DNA of 64,000 nucleotides from Thiohalocapsa sp963698775 (GCA_963698775.1 CAVOSE010000057.1:1-64000), one strand, 5' to 3'; counted from the first letter of the stretch, positions 34,490 to 44,399 are shown. The notes: generated by a model not told the origin, from the letters alone. A program made the numbers and translations.

Positions 34490-35494
34490 TCAATGATAGG
34501 TCGCGCCCGACTTAACCTTGCCACGAAAGACCCAATATACCGTTGCCGTGTAGGCAAGGATGATCGGCAGGACGATGATCCCGGCCCCGTAGAACAAGAA
34601 TTCCAACGACGCGTCCGGCGCCGCGGCCTGTTGGACCGTCAGGGCAAAGGGAAGGATCCACGGCCAGAAGCTGCCTCCCAGCATCAGGTAGGCGATCAGG
34701 AACAACAGGGATGCCATGACGAACGGCTGCCAGTCGCGTTTTTGCCGCACGCCCGCGTAGAGCCCCCAGGCCGCAAAACTGGCCAGCAGCGGTAATAGCA
34801 AGAGCTCAGGCCGTTCCAGCCAACGGTCGATCACGCGGAAGTCGCCGAGTAGCGTGCCGAGCAGCGCCAGCGCGACGAAGCCGATGACGCCCGTCATCAC
34901 TCGGGGCAGTAAGCGATAGGCCCAGTCGCGCAGCGCGCCCTCGGTCTTCAACACCAACCAGCTTGCACCGAGCAACGTGTAGCCCGCCACCAGCCCGGCG
35001 CCACAGAGCAACGGGAACGGCGCGAGCCAGTCGAACGGGCCACCCGCGAAGCTGTGGCCTTCGACGCGAATACCCTGCACCATGGCTCCGATGGCGGCGC
35101 CCTGGACAAAGCTCGCGACTGCTGAACCGCCGACGAAGCCCCAGTCCCAGATCCAGCGCCCGCGATGCGTCTTGTAGCGGAACTCGAAGGCGACGCCGCG
35201 CAGGATCAATGCGACCAGCAGCAGTGCAACCGGCAGATAGAAGGCCGATAGGAAGATCGCATAGACCACCGGAAAGGCGCCGAACAGGACGGTGCCGACG
35301 ATGATCAGCCAGGTCTCGTTACCATCCCACACAGGCGCTATGGAGCCCATCATGTCTCGGCGCTGGTCCTCGTCACGGTTCAGGCCGAAGAGGATGCCGA
35401 CACCAAGGTCGAAACCGTCCAGCAGTACATAGATCAGGATCGACAGGGCTAGGACCGCGCCCCAGAATTCCGCAAGTCCGAGCGATGGGTCCAT
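34490..35494 (-). CDS. cydB: Cytochrome bd-type quinol oxidase subunit II
   Basis: This 334-residue membrane protein starts MDPSLGLAEFWGAVLALSIL, the common start of CydB, with LLDGFDLGVGILFGL and PVWDGNETWLIIVGTVLFG as family signatures. About eight to nine membrane segments are visible. Together with subunit I it forms a terminal oxidase that takes electrons from quinol and reduces oxygen to water. Its start overlaps the end of cydA by one base in an ATGA arrangement. It is intact. No CydX-like small gene is seen downstream before the stop at 34490. Confidence 0.93.
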   Translation of the reverse strand: MDPSLGLAEFWGAVLALSILIYVLLDGFDLGVGILFGLNRDEDQRRDMMGSIAPVWDGNETWLIIVGTVLFGAFPVVYAIFLSAFYLPVALLLVALILRGVAFEFRYKTHRGRWIWDWGFVGGSAVASFVQGAAIGAMVQGIRVEGHSFAGGPFDWLAPFPLLCGAGLVAGYTLLGASWLVLKTEGALRDWAYRLLPRVMTGVIGFVALALLGTLLGDFRVIDRWLERPELLLLPLLASFAAWGLYAGVRQKRDWQPFVMASLLFLIAYLMLGGSFWPWILPFALTVQQAAAPDASLEFLFYGAGIIVLPIILAYTATVYWVFRGKVKSGATYH

Positions 35495-36927
35495 CAGAGC
35501 ACCTCCCGCGCTGCCTGCGTGGTCAATGGCACGCCGCCCGCCGCGCCGAGTGGGCGACTTGGCGTCAGACTGTTGGCAGCATCCGTGGGCGCCCCGCCTC
35601 GGGGATCGTCCAGCCCAGCGCGCAGCAACCGATAGATATAGAAGGTACCGGCGGAGAAGATCAGCGCGTAGACCAAGCCGTAGGCGACGAGCGAGATCAG
35701 CACGGCTGAAACGCCCAAGCTGGGCGTCACCGCATCGACGGTGCGCATCAGACCGAAGACTACCCAGGGCTGGCGGCCGACCTCTGCGGTGAGCCAGCCG
35801 GCGAGCACGGCGACGAAGCCGCTCGGGAAATGCAAGAAGGTCGCCCAGAGGAACCAGCGCGGCGCCTGCTTCGGGTCGCGCAGTCGCTGCCGGGCCATCA
35901 ACCAGACACCGTACCAGGAGAGCCCGAGCATGATCAGCCCCAGGCCGACCATGAGGCGGAAACCATAGAACGGTACCAGGAAAGGTGCACGTTCGTCCTT
36001 CGGCACTGTCACGATGCCCGGCTCTGCGCCGGTAAAGTTGCCCTGGTCGACAAAGCTGCCGAGATACGGGACGGCCAGCTCGAAGCGGTTGCGCTCGGCC
36101 TCAACGTCGGGCCAGGCCAGGAGCAGTAGTCGTGCGGGCTGCTCCGTCTGCCAGCGGCCCTCGATGGCAGTAAATTTGGAGGGCTGGTGCGCGGCCGTGT
36201 ACTCGCCATTGAGATGGCCGACAATGATCTGCGCGGGCATCAACACCGCGGCCAACCCAAGCCCCATCGCCAGCATGGTGCCCGCAGCCTCAACGTGGCG
36301 CTGCCGCAGCAGATACCAGGCACCGGTGGCGGCGACACAAAAGGCCGTCGTTAGATAGGCGCCGAGCAGCATGTGCGGGAAGCGCACCCAGAGCACCTCG
36401 TTGAACAGAATCTCGCCCCAGTCCGTGGGTACGAAGTCGCCGTCGATCAGCGCAAAGCCGGTCGGCACCTGCATCCAGCTGTTGTTGGCCATGATCCAGA
36501 AGGCCGAGAAGGTGGTCCCGAGCGCCACCATCAGCGCGGAGGCGAAATAGGCCCAGCGCGGCACGCGGTCGCGGCCGAACAGCAGCACGCCGAAAAACGT
36601 GGCCTCCAGCAGAAACGCGGTAAAGGACTCGTAGGCCAGCAACGGCCCCTGAATTGGTCCGGTACGGACCGCGAGCTCGCTCCAATTGGTACCGAACTGG
36701 AAGGCCATCACGACGCCGGATACGACGCCCATACCGAAGGCTACCGCGAAGACCTTGAGCCAGAAATCGAAGAGTCGGCGATAGATCGATTTGCCGGTGG
36801 CCAGTGACAAGCCCTCAAGCGTCGCCAACCAGGCGGCGAGCCCGATGGTGAAGGCCGGAAAGATGATGTGAAAGGAGACCGTAAAGGCGAACTGAATCCG
36901 CGATAATGTGACCGGATCAAAGTCCAT
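35494..36927 (-). CDS. cydA: Cytochrome bd-type quinol oxidase subunit I, cyanide-insensitive (short Q-loop) type
   Basis: The ATG at 36927 gives MDFDPVTLSRIQFAFTVSFH, with heme ligand His20 in FTVSFHIIFPAFTIG; the longer frame to 37140 adds unrelated residues. Other conserved parts are WIMANNSWMQVPTGF, LWVRFPHMLLGAYL and PFYGFRLMVGLGL with the heme b558 Met. Total length is 477 residues and the loop after GEYTAAHQPSKFTAIEG is short, as in cyanide-insensitive oxidases (CIO) rather than E. coli CydA. It is followed directly by cydB. I see no clear FNR-type site upstream. Confidence 0.92.
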   Translation of the reverse strand: MDFDPVTLSRIQFAFTVSFHIIFPAFTIGLAAWLATLEGLSLATGKSIYRRLFDFWLKVFAVAFGMGVVSGVVMAFQFGTNWSELAVRTGPIQGPLLAYESFTAFLLEATFFGVLLFGRDRVPRWAYFASALMVALGTTFSAFWIMANNSWMQVPTGFALIDGDFVPTDWGEILFNEVLWVRFPHMLLGAYLTTAFCVAATGAWYLLRQRHVEAAGTMLAMGLGLAAVLMPAQIIVGHLNGEYTAAHQPSKFTAIEGRWQTEQPARLLLLAWPDVEAERNRFELAVPYLGSFVDQGNFTGAEPGIVTVPKDERAPFLVPFYGFRLMVGLGLIMLGLSWYGVWLMARQRLRDPKQAPRWFLWATFLHFPSGFVAVLAGWLTAEVGRQPWVVFGLMRTVDAVTPSLGVSAVLISLVAYGLVYALIFSAGTFYIYRLLRAGLDDPRGGAPTDAANSLTPSRPLGAAGGVPLTTQAAREVL

Positions 36928-37301
36928 GTTTAGCTCCACAATGGCGTGCGAAGGCAGAATTGTTGCGACTGGAGCTGCGCGGCCGAGTTGTTCTTGAACG
37001 CTAGCGGGGCGATGCCTCAGGGCGGCGAGTCGTGATCGCCGCTTTGGCGAGCAGGGCAGCGGCCAACGACGATGACAACGAGAGCGTTGACTCATCCGCA
37101 AATAGCTGACGCAGTTACGCAATCTAGGGCGGAGTGGCAAGCTCTCAACACTTGCGGTTCCGTGGATTCATGTGAACCAGGGTGGGAAAGCCAGCGCAGA
37201 AGGGCGTTCGGTGATTGCGTGTCATCCAGACAACCGCCGATTCAGACGCGAATCGCCCTTGGTATGCTGTTCTCGAAACCGCTCTGTCCCCGAAGCTGCC
37301 G
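36928..37301. other. Spacer between divergent cydA and outer-membrane protein gene
   Basis: This 374-base divergent spacer should hold both promoters. I see no clear palindrome or known regulator site; open frames here have no support. Confidence 0.4.
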
Positions 37302-38504
37302 ATGCCGAATCTATGCCCACAAATCGCGCTCGCCATCGGACTCTGGTGCATCCTGGGCGTGAGCGTCGCCGACGATGGGCGTCGGCGCCTACTCGATGGT
37401 GGCGAGCTCTCCGGCAAGGTCGGTGCCGCGGTGAATACGACGCTCGATCAGAATGGACCCGATGCCGGGCTGGCCTGGGGCTTCATCGAGGCCACCGCGA
37501 CAACACCGCGCTGGTATGGGCTCGGCGCCGGTGCCACCGGGCTGGGCATCGTCGACCTTTGGAACGAACAGCCGGGCGACTTCGAGCAGGTCTTCACGGT
37601 GCCGACGGACCTACGTGAGTTCTACATCGACCTCGACTCCGATAACGGGCAGCTCTCCGCGACGCTGGGCCGGCGTGCCTTTCCCGCTAACCCAGTCCTC
37701 GACGGCGACAGCCAGCAGGGCGTTGGGATCAGCCTGCCGCTGAACCTGTCGCCGAACAGGGGCGCGACAATCCATGTCGCCGCGCTGAACCACTGGATCA
37801 AGTATTCCGAAACCGGCTATGAGGCCCGCGGGATCACGGGCTGGCAGAACGTCGACGAGGCCAACGACGGCGCCGGGTCGGTCTTTCTCACCGCGCAGGT
37901 GGCGAACTTGGCCGTCGGCCGCCGCTTGAAGGCATCGCCGTTCATCGATTGGCAGCAAGGGGTCATGGCCGTGGTCGGCTCGACCTTTGACCTGTCGCTG
38001 GAGCTGCCCCCAGCACGCGGCGAGCGGCGCTGGAGCAGTGAACTGATTCTGGCCTATCACCACAACCTGGTGCCGACGCAGATCGAGCCCGAGTACGAAG
38101 ATGTCTGGTCCGGCCGCCTGCATACTGGCCTGGTCGGCGAGCGATTCTCGGCCGGTGGTGGCGTCTATTGGCTCGGCAACGGCCGCATCGACCTAAACGC
38201 CGGCCTATTCAACATCTTCGATCCGCTCGTGGAGGACAACCTCTATCCGCTGAACGACCTCAACAACGCCTACGAGTTCTATCTGAACGGGTCGGCGAGG
38301 CTCGGCCAGTTGACGCTGAGCCCAGCCATCGGCATCGGCCGAAATAATGCTGTCGGTGCCGATTCGCTGGAGATCGACCTGCTCTTCGACCTGACGATCA
38401 GCAAGCAACTCTCGCTCAGCGGCTACGCCGTCTACGTGGATTTCTCCGAACCCGTCGACTACAACTACTACAAGCTTGGCACTGCTTTGAGCCTGAGTTT
38501 CTAA
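37302..38504 (+). CDS. Outer-membrane porin-like protein
   Basis: The ATG at 37302 (MPNLCPQIALAIGLWCILGV) gives a signal peptide and a 400-residue protein. Alternating strands are visible throughout (YGLGAGATGLGIVDLW, NGQLSATLGRRAFPANPVL, RLHTGLVGERFSAGGGVYWL, and the final YYKLGTALSLSF with terminal Phe). The C-terminal Phe fits outer-membrane insertion. The phrase LRRRAFPANPVLDGDS-like region (GRRAFPANPVLDGD) resembles porins of the OprD kind, but the match is loose. It is divergent from cydA. The substrate is unknown. Confidence 0.62.
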   Translation: MPNLCPQIALAIGLWCILGVSVADDGRRRLLDGGELSGKVGAAVNTTLDQNGPDAGLAWGFIEATATTPRWYGLGAGATGLGIVDLWNEQPGDFEQVFTVPTDLREFYIDLDSDNGQLSATLGRRAFPANPVLDGDSQQGVGISLPLNLSPNRGATIHVAALNHWIKYSETGYEARGITGWQNVDEANDGAGSVFLTAQVANLAVGRRLKASPFIDWQQGVMAVVGSTFDLSLELPPARGERRWSSELILAYHHNLVPTQIEPEYEDVWSGRLHTGLVGERFSAGGGVYWLGNGRIDLNAGLFNIFDPLVEDNLYPLNDLNNAYEFYLNGSARLGQLTLSPAIGIGRNNAVGADSLEIDLLFDLTISKQLSLSGYAVYVDFSEPVDYNYYKLGTALSLSF

Positions 38505-38537
38505 GGCGATTGCTGGAGAATCTCATACTCGTGCTGC

Positions 38538-40100
38538 CTAAATGTGCAGCTTCCAGACCTCCTGTAAGACCAGGAACAAGAACGCCGTCGAGCAGCCAAA
38601 CATCAGCACCCCGGTGATCGCGATCAATGTTCCGAGATGTCGCCAAGGATATTTCAGCAGGACGTCGCCGTAACCCAGCGTCGTGATCGACGCAGCCGTG
38701 AAGTAGACGCCTTCCGTCAGGCTTGGGAAGAGCCGCGCCCCCCGCAAAAACAAGCCCCAAGCCGCAGCTTCGACGAGGTGGGCCAAGAACAACAAAAAAA
38801 AGCAGCCAAGGAGGGCGATCTTGCCAGCATGTTGACCAAAATGCGCCAACAGCCATCCCTCGCGACGAATCAACTCGCCAGCCACATCGATGATAATCAC
38901 AACGTGAAAAAGGAACAGCACAAGCGCCACCAGCAGCGCAAAGACATGGACCCCAACCAGCTTTGTGCGGGAAAAAGTGCGACGTCTGCCAACTCTCGCC
39001 CCACCGGAATTGTCTTGACGCCCGACTTCGGTGTCGGCATGCGGGGCAGGATGCTGGCTAAGCTGTCCTTTTGCCTCCTTGACCGCGGGCGCCAACCCCG
39101 CGTCATCGATCAAATGGGTCACCCGCGATCGCCTAAGTACTTTGTTGCCAAAACTTGCCTTAGGCAGATAGTGATCGTAGGTCTTTCGACGCAGCCAGCG
39201 CCAACCCACCACGGAAATGATGATCGACAACCCGGTCACCAGCCAGAAACCAAGCGGATTATGTTCCTCGGGGATGCCCCCCACGTTCATCCCGAGCAGG
39301 CCGGTAATGAAGCTCAGCGGCAGGAACACGGTCGCGACGATGCTCAGATTGAGGCTGGAACGGGTCATGGTGTCCGAGCGTTGCTCCTCGATCTGATCCT
39401 CCAGCATCTCCACCCGCGTGCGGCATTCATCCAGACTCCCCAAGTAGCGGGCCACATGATTCGACGCCCTGGTCAGCGTTTCACGATCGTCGGCATCCAG
39501 CGCCAGGGCGGGATCGGTGGTCATCGGGGCAAGCACCTGCTGGGTGCCATTCACCTGCCGTCGGGTGCGAAAGATTCGGCGCCGCAGCTCGCTCAACGTC
39601 TGCGGAGGTGGCGCCGTATTGCCGTCGAGTAATGCATCCTCGACGTCATCGATGTCTTGCGTTAGAACATAGATGACCGATTCCATGCGGTTGGTCATCG
39701 CCGACACCAGAAATCCCAATAGATCCACCGCCGTCACCAGCGTCTTGTCCGACGACAGGTGCTGTCGTAACTGGTCCACGGCGGAGATGGTTCCGGATCG
39801 CACCGTGACCGCCCTGGTCGAGCCGATCAGCAGCTTCAAGTCGGCGAGGTCGGTGACATCATCCATCTGCCCGGGACGAAGCATCTTGATGCTCAGCAAG
39901 GTGCCATCTGGAACTTGTTCGTAGTGGTTGAAACGCACCGGTTCCAACAAGGCCGTTCTGGTCTGTTCGTTGATCTCCTGCCAGGTCATCAGCCAGTCGT
40001 GATCGGCGTCGACGGCCATGTCGATATCGATCCAGGCGACGCCACCGGCGCCGGTGTTATCCGAGGCCTTTGCGGGACCGAAGCGGGTGATCTGAGGCAT
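38538..40100 (-). CDS. CorA/ZntB-type metal transporter fused to a K+-channel-like pore domain
   Basis: This 520-residue protein has two parts. Residues 1-310 are CorA/ZntB-like: a soluble N-terminal domain, a long helix (about 180-245) and two membrane segments with the GMNVGG signature at 270-275. Residues 380-520 hold a two-helix channel domain: membrane segment at about 386-410, another at about 425-452, a pore helix with selectivity filter TLGYGD (474-479), and a last helix (490-515). CorA proteins move divalent cations as pentamers; two-helix channels assemble as tetramers, so the fusion raises a symmetry question. A separate, frameshifted channel gene with the same filter is at 44562-45006. 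The frame is intact and the start MPQITRFGPAK is clear. Confidence 0.85.
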   Translation of the reverse strand: MPQITRFGPAKASDNTGAGGVAWIDIDMAVDADHDWLMTWQEINEQTRTALLEPVRFNHYEQVPDGTLLSIKMLRPGQMDDVTDLADLKLLIGSTRAVTVRSGTISAVDQLRQHLSSDKTLVTAVDLLGFLVSAMTNRMESVIYVLTQDIDDVEDALLDGNTAPPPQTLSELRRRIFRTRRQVNGTQQVLAPMTTDPALALDADDRETLTRASNHVARYLGSLDECRTRVEMLEDQIEEQRSDTMTRSSLNLSIVATVFLPLSFITGLLGMNVGGIPEEHNPLGFWLVTGLSIIISVVGWRWLRRKTYDHYLPKASFGNKVLRRSRVTHLIDDAGLAPAVKEAKGQLSQHPAPHADTEVGRQDNSGGARVGRRRTFSRTKLVGVHVFALLVALVLFLFHVVIIIDVAGELIRREGWLLAHFGQHAGKIALLGCFFLLFLAHLVEAAAWGLFLRGARLFPSLTEGVYFTAASITTLGYGDVLLKYPWRHLGTLIAITGVLMFGCSTAFLFLVLQEVWKLHI

Positions 40101-40128
40101 GGCGGGTTGTCTCTAGCTGAGTAAGAAA

Positions 40129-41794
40129 CTAGTTGCCCTTGCCCCGAATCAGCGCGCCTGGGTTGCGTTCCAGGTAGTCGGCAAGCACGCGCACCGCGCG
40201 GGCCGCCCGCGCCACCTCTTGCAAGGCTTTGCTCAACTCGATCTGGACCGGGGCATTCGGCCCGAGCAAACTGGCATCGGTGTTCTTCAACACCCGGTCG
40301 GCGGAGGCCAAGGCGCGCCGGAACTCGACGAGACCGGACTTCAACTCTGGGGTGACGCCGGTGTCGATATGATCCACTGCCTTATCGATGTCCTTGATCG
40401 CGCTGTCAATCGTCGCCAAGACCTGTTTGAGCTCGTTACCGATCGCCTCGAAGGGGATCTTGTCGACCTTGTCCAGGATACCCGTTACCTTGTCCTCGAG
40501 ATTGGGTAGGGTGCTGGGGACGGTCGGGATCACCGGTACCGGTACGCTCCAGTCGATCTTGACCTTGGGGGCATCCTGGACGTAGTCGAAGGCGACGTAG
40601 AGTTGCCCGGTGACCAGGCTGCCGCTGCGCAATTGGCCGCGCAGTCCACGCTCTTCGATCAGACCGTTGCAAGAAGGCGTGGCTTTGTTGCTCGTCCCGG
40701 AGGACCTGCTCCGTCTTCTCGGCCTGCGCGATCCGCAGACGTGCGACGAGCCGCTCCGGATAGGCGACAAACTCGACACGACCGCGTAGCACCAGGGTCT
40801 CGGGGTCCATCTCAAAGCCGACGTCGGTGACCTCGCCGGCAGCCAAACCGAGCAGCGTGACTGGGGCGCCGACGGAGAGTCCGCGCAGTGAATCGTTGAA
40901 GTAGAGCACGTAGCGCCTCGCGATGGCCTCCGGTTGCTTCATCGCCGTGGCCCGGTCCGCAAACAGCGAAAATGAGCTGTCGGGGGCGGCGGGCTCACCC
41001 TCGGAGAGGAAGCTCGGCGTCTCGAACGCAACCCCGCCGATCAGCAGCGACACCAGTGACTGGGTGCGCACGTCGACCCCATCCGCGCCGAGCGAGACAT
41101 CCAGGCCGCTGGCATTCCAAAAGCGTGTCTCCGCGCTGATGAAGCGATCGTAAGGGGCGTTGACAAAGACCTTGAACTGGACTGAATCGCCGTCGTCGGC
41201 AAGCTTGGAGGCAATGACCTGGCCGACCTGCAGGCGACGAAAATACAGCGGCGAGCCAATTCCCAATGAGCCCATGTCCGCGGCCGTCAGCTCGAATTGC
41301 TTACCCGGCTGATCCATGGTGATCACCGGCGCGACCTCGAGCCCGATAAAGCGACGGTGCCTCTCCTTGGACTTGCCCATTTCAAAGCCGATGTAGTTGC
41401 CGGACAACAGCGTACCCAGACCCGAGACGCCGCTCAGCGTCACCCGCGGCTGAACCACCCAGAAGTTGGCGTCCTTCACCATCAGGTCCTCGGCATGCTT
41501 GTCGATCTTCGCCGTGACAAGCACCTTGGAGAAGTTATCGTGCAGCTCCACCGCGGAGACCTCACCGATCTTCACGTCCTTGTACTTTATAAAAGTCTTG
41601 CCGGCCTCGACGCCCTCGGCGGATTTGAACAGGACGGTGATGGTCGGCCCCTCGTTCATGATCCGATTGACCGCGATACCGACCGCGACCAGGGCGGCAA
41701 ACAGCGGGATGAGCCAGACCGCCGAGAGCCGGCCACGCCGTTTGGGCGTCAGGGTTGCGCGGGGCAGATTCTGGCCGTCGATGACTTCAGCCAA
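40129..41794 (-). pseudogene. pqiB: PqiB-type MCE-domain protein, one frameshift
   Basis: The TTG at 41794 with AGGAG seven bases upstream is the likely start; it overlaps the second pqiA. An N-terminal membrane helix (WLIPLFAALVAVGIAV) and MCE domains (GPTITVLFKSAEGVEAGKTF, FRRLQVGQVIASKLADDG, VGAPVTLLGLAAGEVTDVGF) follow. Near 40663 one extra base breaks the frame: FLQR should continue as LIEERGLRGQLRSGSLVTGQ, which is in the next frame and ends at 40129. Intact PqiB proteins bridge the inner and outer membranes for lipid transfer. As written a truncated protein of about 390 residues is made. Sequencing error cannot be excluded. Confidence 0.85.
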
Positions 41795-42470
41795 GGTTAG
41801 ACTCCTGTTGCGGACTGTTCTCTTTTGATAGGGCCGGTTCAGAGCTGGCATCCGAAACGGAATCCCAAATGAGGCGCGGATCGAAGGTGCTTGCCGCGAT
41901 CATCGTCAGCACCACCACGGCGGCGAAAAACAGCACGCCAGCGCCGGGCCGCACGGACATCAGCGGGTTCAGTTGCACTAAAGCGACCGTGAAGGTGTCA
42001 ACGAAGACATCCAGCATCGACCAACGGCCGATGAACTCCACCAGGCGATAGAGCCGGGTGCGCTCCCGGCCACCCTTCACCGAGCCGCGCTGCACCGTGA
42101 TCAGCAAATAGCTCAGCGCGACCAACTTACCCAGGGGGACCATGACGCTCGCCACCAACACGATCAGCGCCAGCGGCCAGGACCCGGAGGTAAACAGAAA
42201 CACCACGCCGCCCATGATGGTGTCGTACTCGGTCGAGCCGAGTGTGGTAGTGCCAAGCACGGGCAGCATATTCGCCGGGATGTAGCAGATTGCGGCGGCG
42301 ATGACGAGCGCCCAGGTCCGCTCGATGGAGCGGTGACGGCGCGCGGCGAGTTCGGTACCGCAGCGCGGACAATAACCAGGTTCGACCGCGCTGGCCGGTT
42401 GCGATAGAAGGCCGCAAGTCTCGCAAGACAGCAGTCCAGCCTTGATGGCGGTGAGGGGGGCTGCCGTCAT
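41787..42470 (-). CDS. pqiA: PqiA-domain membrane protein (second of two)
   Basis: The 227-residue protein has a zinc-ribbon-like N terminus (LSCETCGLLSQPASAV, then YCPRCGTEL) and four membrane segments with the PqiA signatures ICYIPANMLPVLGTTTLG, GSWPLALIVLVASVMVPLGK and GRWSMLDVFVDTFTVALVQL. In E. coli one PqiA carries two such halves; here they are separate genes, each one domain. It overlaps the first pqiA gene by four bases and pqiB by eight, so the three are one operon. PqiA is thought to load lipids into the PqiB tunnel. Confidence 0.9.
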   Translation of the reverse strand: MTAAPLTAIKAGLLSCETCGLLSQPASAVEPGYCPRCGTELAARRHRSIERTWALVIAAAICYIPANMLPVLGTTTLGSTEYDTIMGGVVFLFTSGSWPLALIVLVASVMVPLGKLVALSYLLITVQRGSVKGGRERTRLYRLVEFIGRWSMLDVFVDTFTVALVQLNPLMSVRPGAGVLFFAAVVVLTMIAASTFDPRLIWDSVSDASSEPALSKENSPQQESNLG

Positions 42471-43183
42471 GAAGCGGACCGTTGGGGTGGGATCTCGCCG
42501 GAGTTGGGCTCCGAGTTGCCTATCACATCATGCTTCTGCGTGGATGTGAGTTCGTGTTCGGGAGCGGGGTCCGATGCTGGAACAGGTTCATGCCAGGCGA
42601 CTCTCGCCCACAGTTCCTCGGTATCGACGCTGCTCAGGATAGCGGGAAAGAGCAGCATCAAAACGCCGACGGCATACATCCCAATGCCCGCCTCCACCTT
42701 GGCCAAGTCCGCGATCTTGATCAGCGCGACCATGATGCCGAGCATCATCACCTCGGTCATCGCCCAAGGCTTGATGCGCTCAGCCCAGCGCAACATGCCG
42801 CCGACCCAGTGCGGCGCGGGCGGTCGGCGCACGGCGAACAGCACCATCAGCAGGCATAGCAGATATCCAGCGGGGGCGATGACCGCGCAAAAGGCCACGA
42901 TGACGGCAGTCACCTCCTGTCCCTCGAGCCACATTTGGTAGGCGCCGCCGATGATCGTCGTACTCGCATGCCGACCCACGGCGGACAGCCCCATCAACGG
43001 CGTTGCATTGGCTACGACCAACACCAGCAAGGCCGCCAGCCCGAGCGCGAGAGGGCGTTCGATCGGATCGACCGGGCGGGTTGCGAGCGTGCACCCGCAG
43101 CGAGAACAGCTCGCCTTGCCTCCAGCCGGAAGGTCGGGCAGTACCTGCAACAGGTCGCACTCGTGGCACGCGACAGGCGTCAT
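42467..43183 (-). CDS. pqiA: PqiA-domain membrane protein (first of two)
   Basis: Starting at 43183 (MTPVACHECDLLQVLPDLPA) the protein has 238 residues; an ATG at 43213 is an alternative. It has a CxxC zinc ribbon (CHEC, then CSRCGC), then membrane segments with VANATPLMGLSAVG and PWAMTEVMMLGIMVALIKIA, the PqiA pattern. A long hydrophilic C-terminal tail (about 195-238) is unusual. It begins the pqiA-pqiA-pqiB operon. The spacer 43184-43706 upstream is over 500 bases and holds only the IS21-end-like 18-mer at 43417-43434 and a palindrome near 43656. Confidence 0.88.
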   Translation of the reverse strand: MTPVACHECDLLQVLPDLPAGGKASCSRCGCTLATRPVDPIERPLALGLAALLVLVVANATPLMGLSAVGRHASTTIIGGAYQMWLEGQEVTAVIVAFCAVIAPAGYLLCLLMVLFAVRRPPAPHWVGGMLRWAERIKPWAMTEVMMLGIMVALIKIADLAKVEAGIGMYAVGVLMLLFPAILSSVDTEELWARVAWHEPVPASDPAPEHELTSTQKHDVIGNSEPNSGEIPPQRSAS

Positions 43184-43655
43184 CTCACCACCGAGTTGAC
43201 TACCCTCAGGCATGCCGCGCCCCGGTCAGCCAAGGGCCGATCAACAGTACCAAGATTGAAAAAATCACGGTCAGGAAAGCGGGATCTCGATGGCGTTAGC
43301 GTCTGACACCTCTGCGGCGACGACGCACAGCCTATTGCAAAAACTGAGTCGATTGAGAGCCGATCGGCGGCCATTCTACGCCACATCACCCACACTGACA
43401 CAGCCGGTGCGGTCGGTTGGCGTGACATGGTCAGTCATGGCAGAGCAAGGTCGCCAGGGTGTTTACAACCGCCGACGCTGAACGCCGGCCATAGCAGTCA
43501 TGCATTGATCCACAGCTGGTCGCGGGGTCAATTTTTCACGCGGTGACAGGGCTCGAAACCGGCTGTAGACGTCCGCGAGGCAGCCTGCCGGGACCGTGGC
43601 AACCAAGATCAGGCTTCTATTTTCGCGGGGATCGTTTCGGACTTGCGTTCTACGA

Positions 43656-43684
43656 ATGCAATGCATAAAGTGCAGTCATTGCAT
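43656..43684. promoter_or_regulatory. Inverted-repeat operator candidate for the FitAB-type module
   Basis: ATGCAATG (43656-43663) and CATTGCAT (43677-43684) form an inverted repeat ending 23 bases before the antitoxin ATG. FitA-type antitoxins bind such sites as dimers; binding here is inferred. Confidence 0.5.
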
Positions 43685-43706
43685 ACCAACGTGATCGAGA
43701 GACAGC

Positions 43707-43958
43707 ATGGCCATGCTCACCGTCAGAAACCTGGATGACGCGATCAAGTCTCAACTTCGCATCAAGGCCGCACAGCACGGTTGGTCGATGGAAGAGGAAG
43801 CGCGGCGAATCTTGCGTGAGGCGCTGCTACCCGACGACCATCAGAAGGGTCTAGGTACCCGCCTTCACCACCAAATAGTGGAAATGGGCGGTGGCGGCGA
43901 ACTGGAACTGCCCGCTCGGAGCCTGCCCCGATCAGCCCCTTTCGCAGAAGACGATTGA
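43707..43958 (+). CDS. FitA/Arc-like ribbon-helix-helix antitoxin
   Basis: The 83-residue protein opens MAMLTVRNLDDAIKSQLRIK, then HGWSMEEEARRILREALL, typical of FitA-type antitoxins (ribbon-helix-helix, Arc-like). The C-terminal tail with GTRLHHQIVEMGG is the toxin-binding part found in the family. The toxin gene follows after three bases. An inverted repeat upstream is a likely operator. Confidence 0.87.
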   Translation: MAMLTVRNLDDAIKSQLRIKAAQHGWSMEEEARRILREALLPDDHQKGLGTRLHHQIVEMGGGGELELPARSLPRSAPFAEDD

Positions 43959-43961
43959 TCC

Positions 43962-44399
43962 ATGTTCCTGCTGGATACCAATGTCATCGCCGAATGGATG
44001 AAGCCGTCTCCCGATCGGCGCGTCATTGCATGGTTGGACACTCAGCCCGCCAAACACCTGTATCTGACCGCCGTTGCCAGGGCGGAGATCGAATCGGCTA
44101 TCGCTTTGTTGCCGGAAGGTAAGCGCAAGACCGCCTTGCAGCGGGCGACACAGGTCGTCACCCAAGCGTTTTCATCGCGTTGCCTGCCCCTGGATTGTGC
44201 TAGCACAGTCGCCTACGCCAAGATTCAGTCCCAGTCCAAGATCGCTGGTCGTCCGATGTCTGTCGAGGATGCCCAGATAGCGGCGATTGCTGACGAGAAC
44301 TCACTGGTGCTGGTCACTCGAAATGTCGCGGATTTCGATTTCCTATCCGATTTACAGCTGCTCAATCCTTGGCAAGATGATCGCACTCAGTCAAGCTGA
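43962..44399 (+). CDS. FitB/VapC-like PIN-domain toxin
   Basis: The 145-residue PIN protein starts MFLLDTNVIAEWMKPSPDRR with the first catalytic Asp. LYLTAVARAEIESAIALLPEG supplies the conserved Glu, PMSVEDAQIAAIA the third acid, and LVTRNVADFDFL the last. This is the FitB pattern. All active-site positions are present, so an RNase toxin is expected, regulated by the antitoxin directly upstream. Confidence 0.9.
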   Translation: MFLLDTNVIAEWMKPSPDRRVIAWLDTQPAKHLYLTAVARAEIESAIALLPEGKRKTALQRATQVVTQAFSSRCLPLDCASTVAYAKIQSQSKIAGRPMSVEDAQIAAIADENSLVLVTRNVADFDFLSDLQLLNPWQDDRTQSS

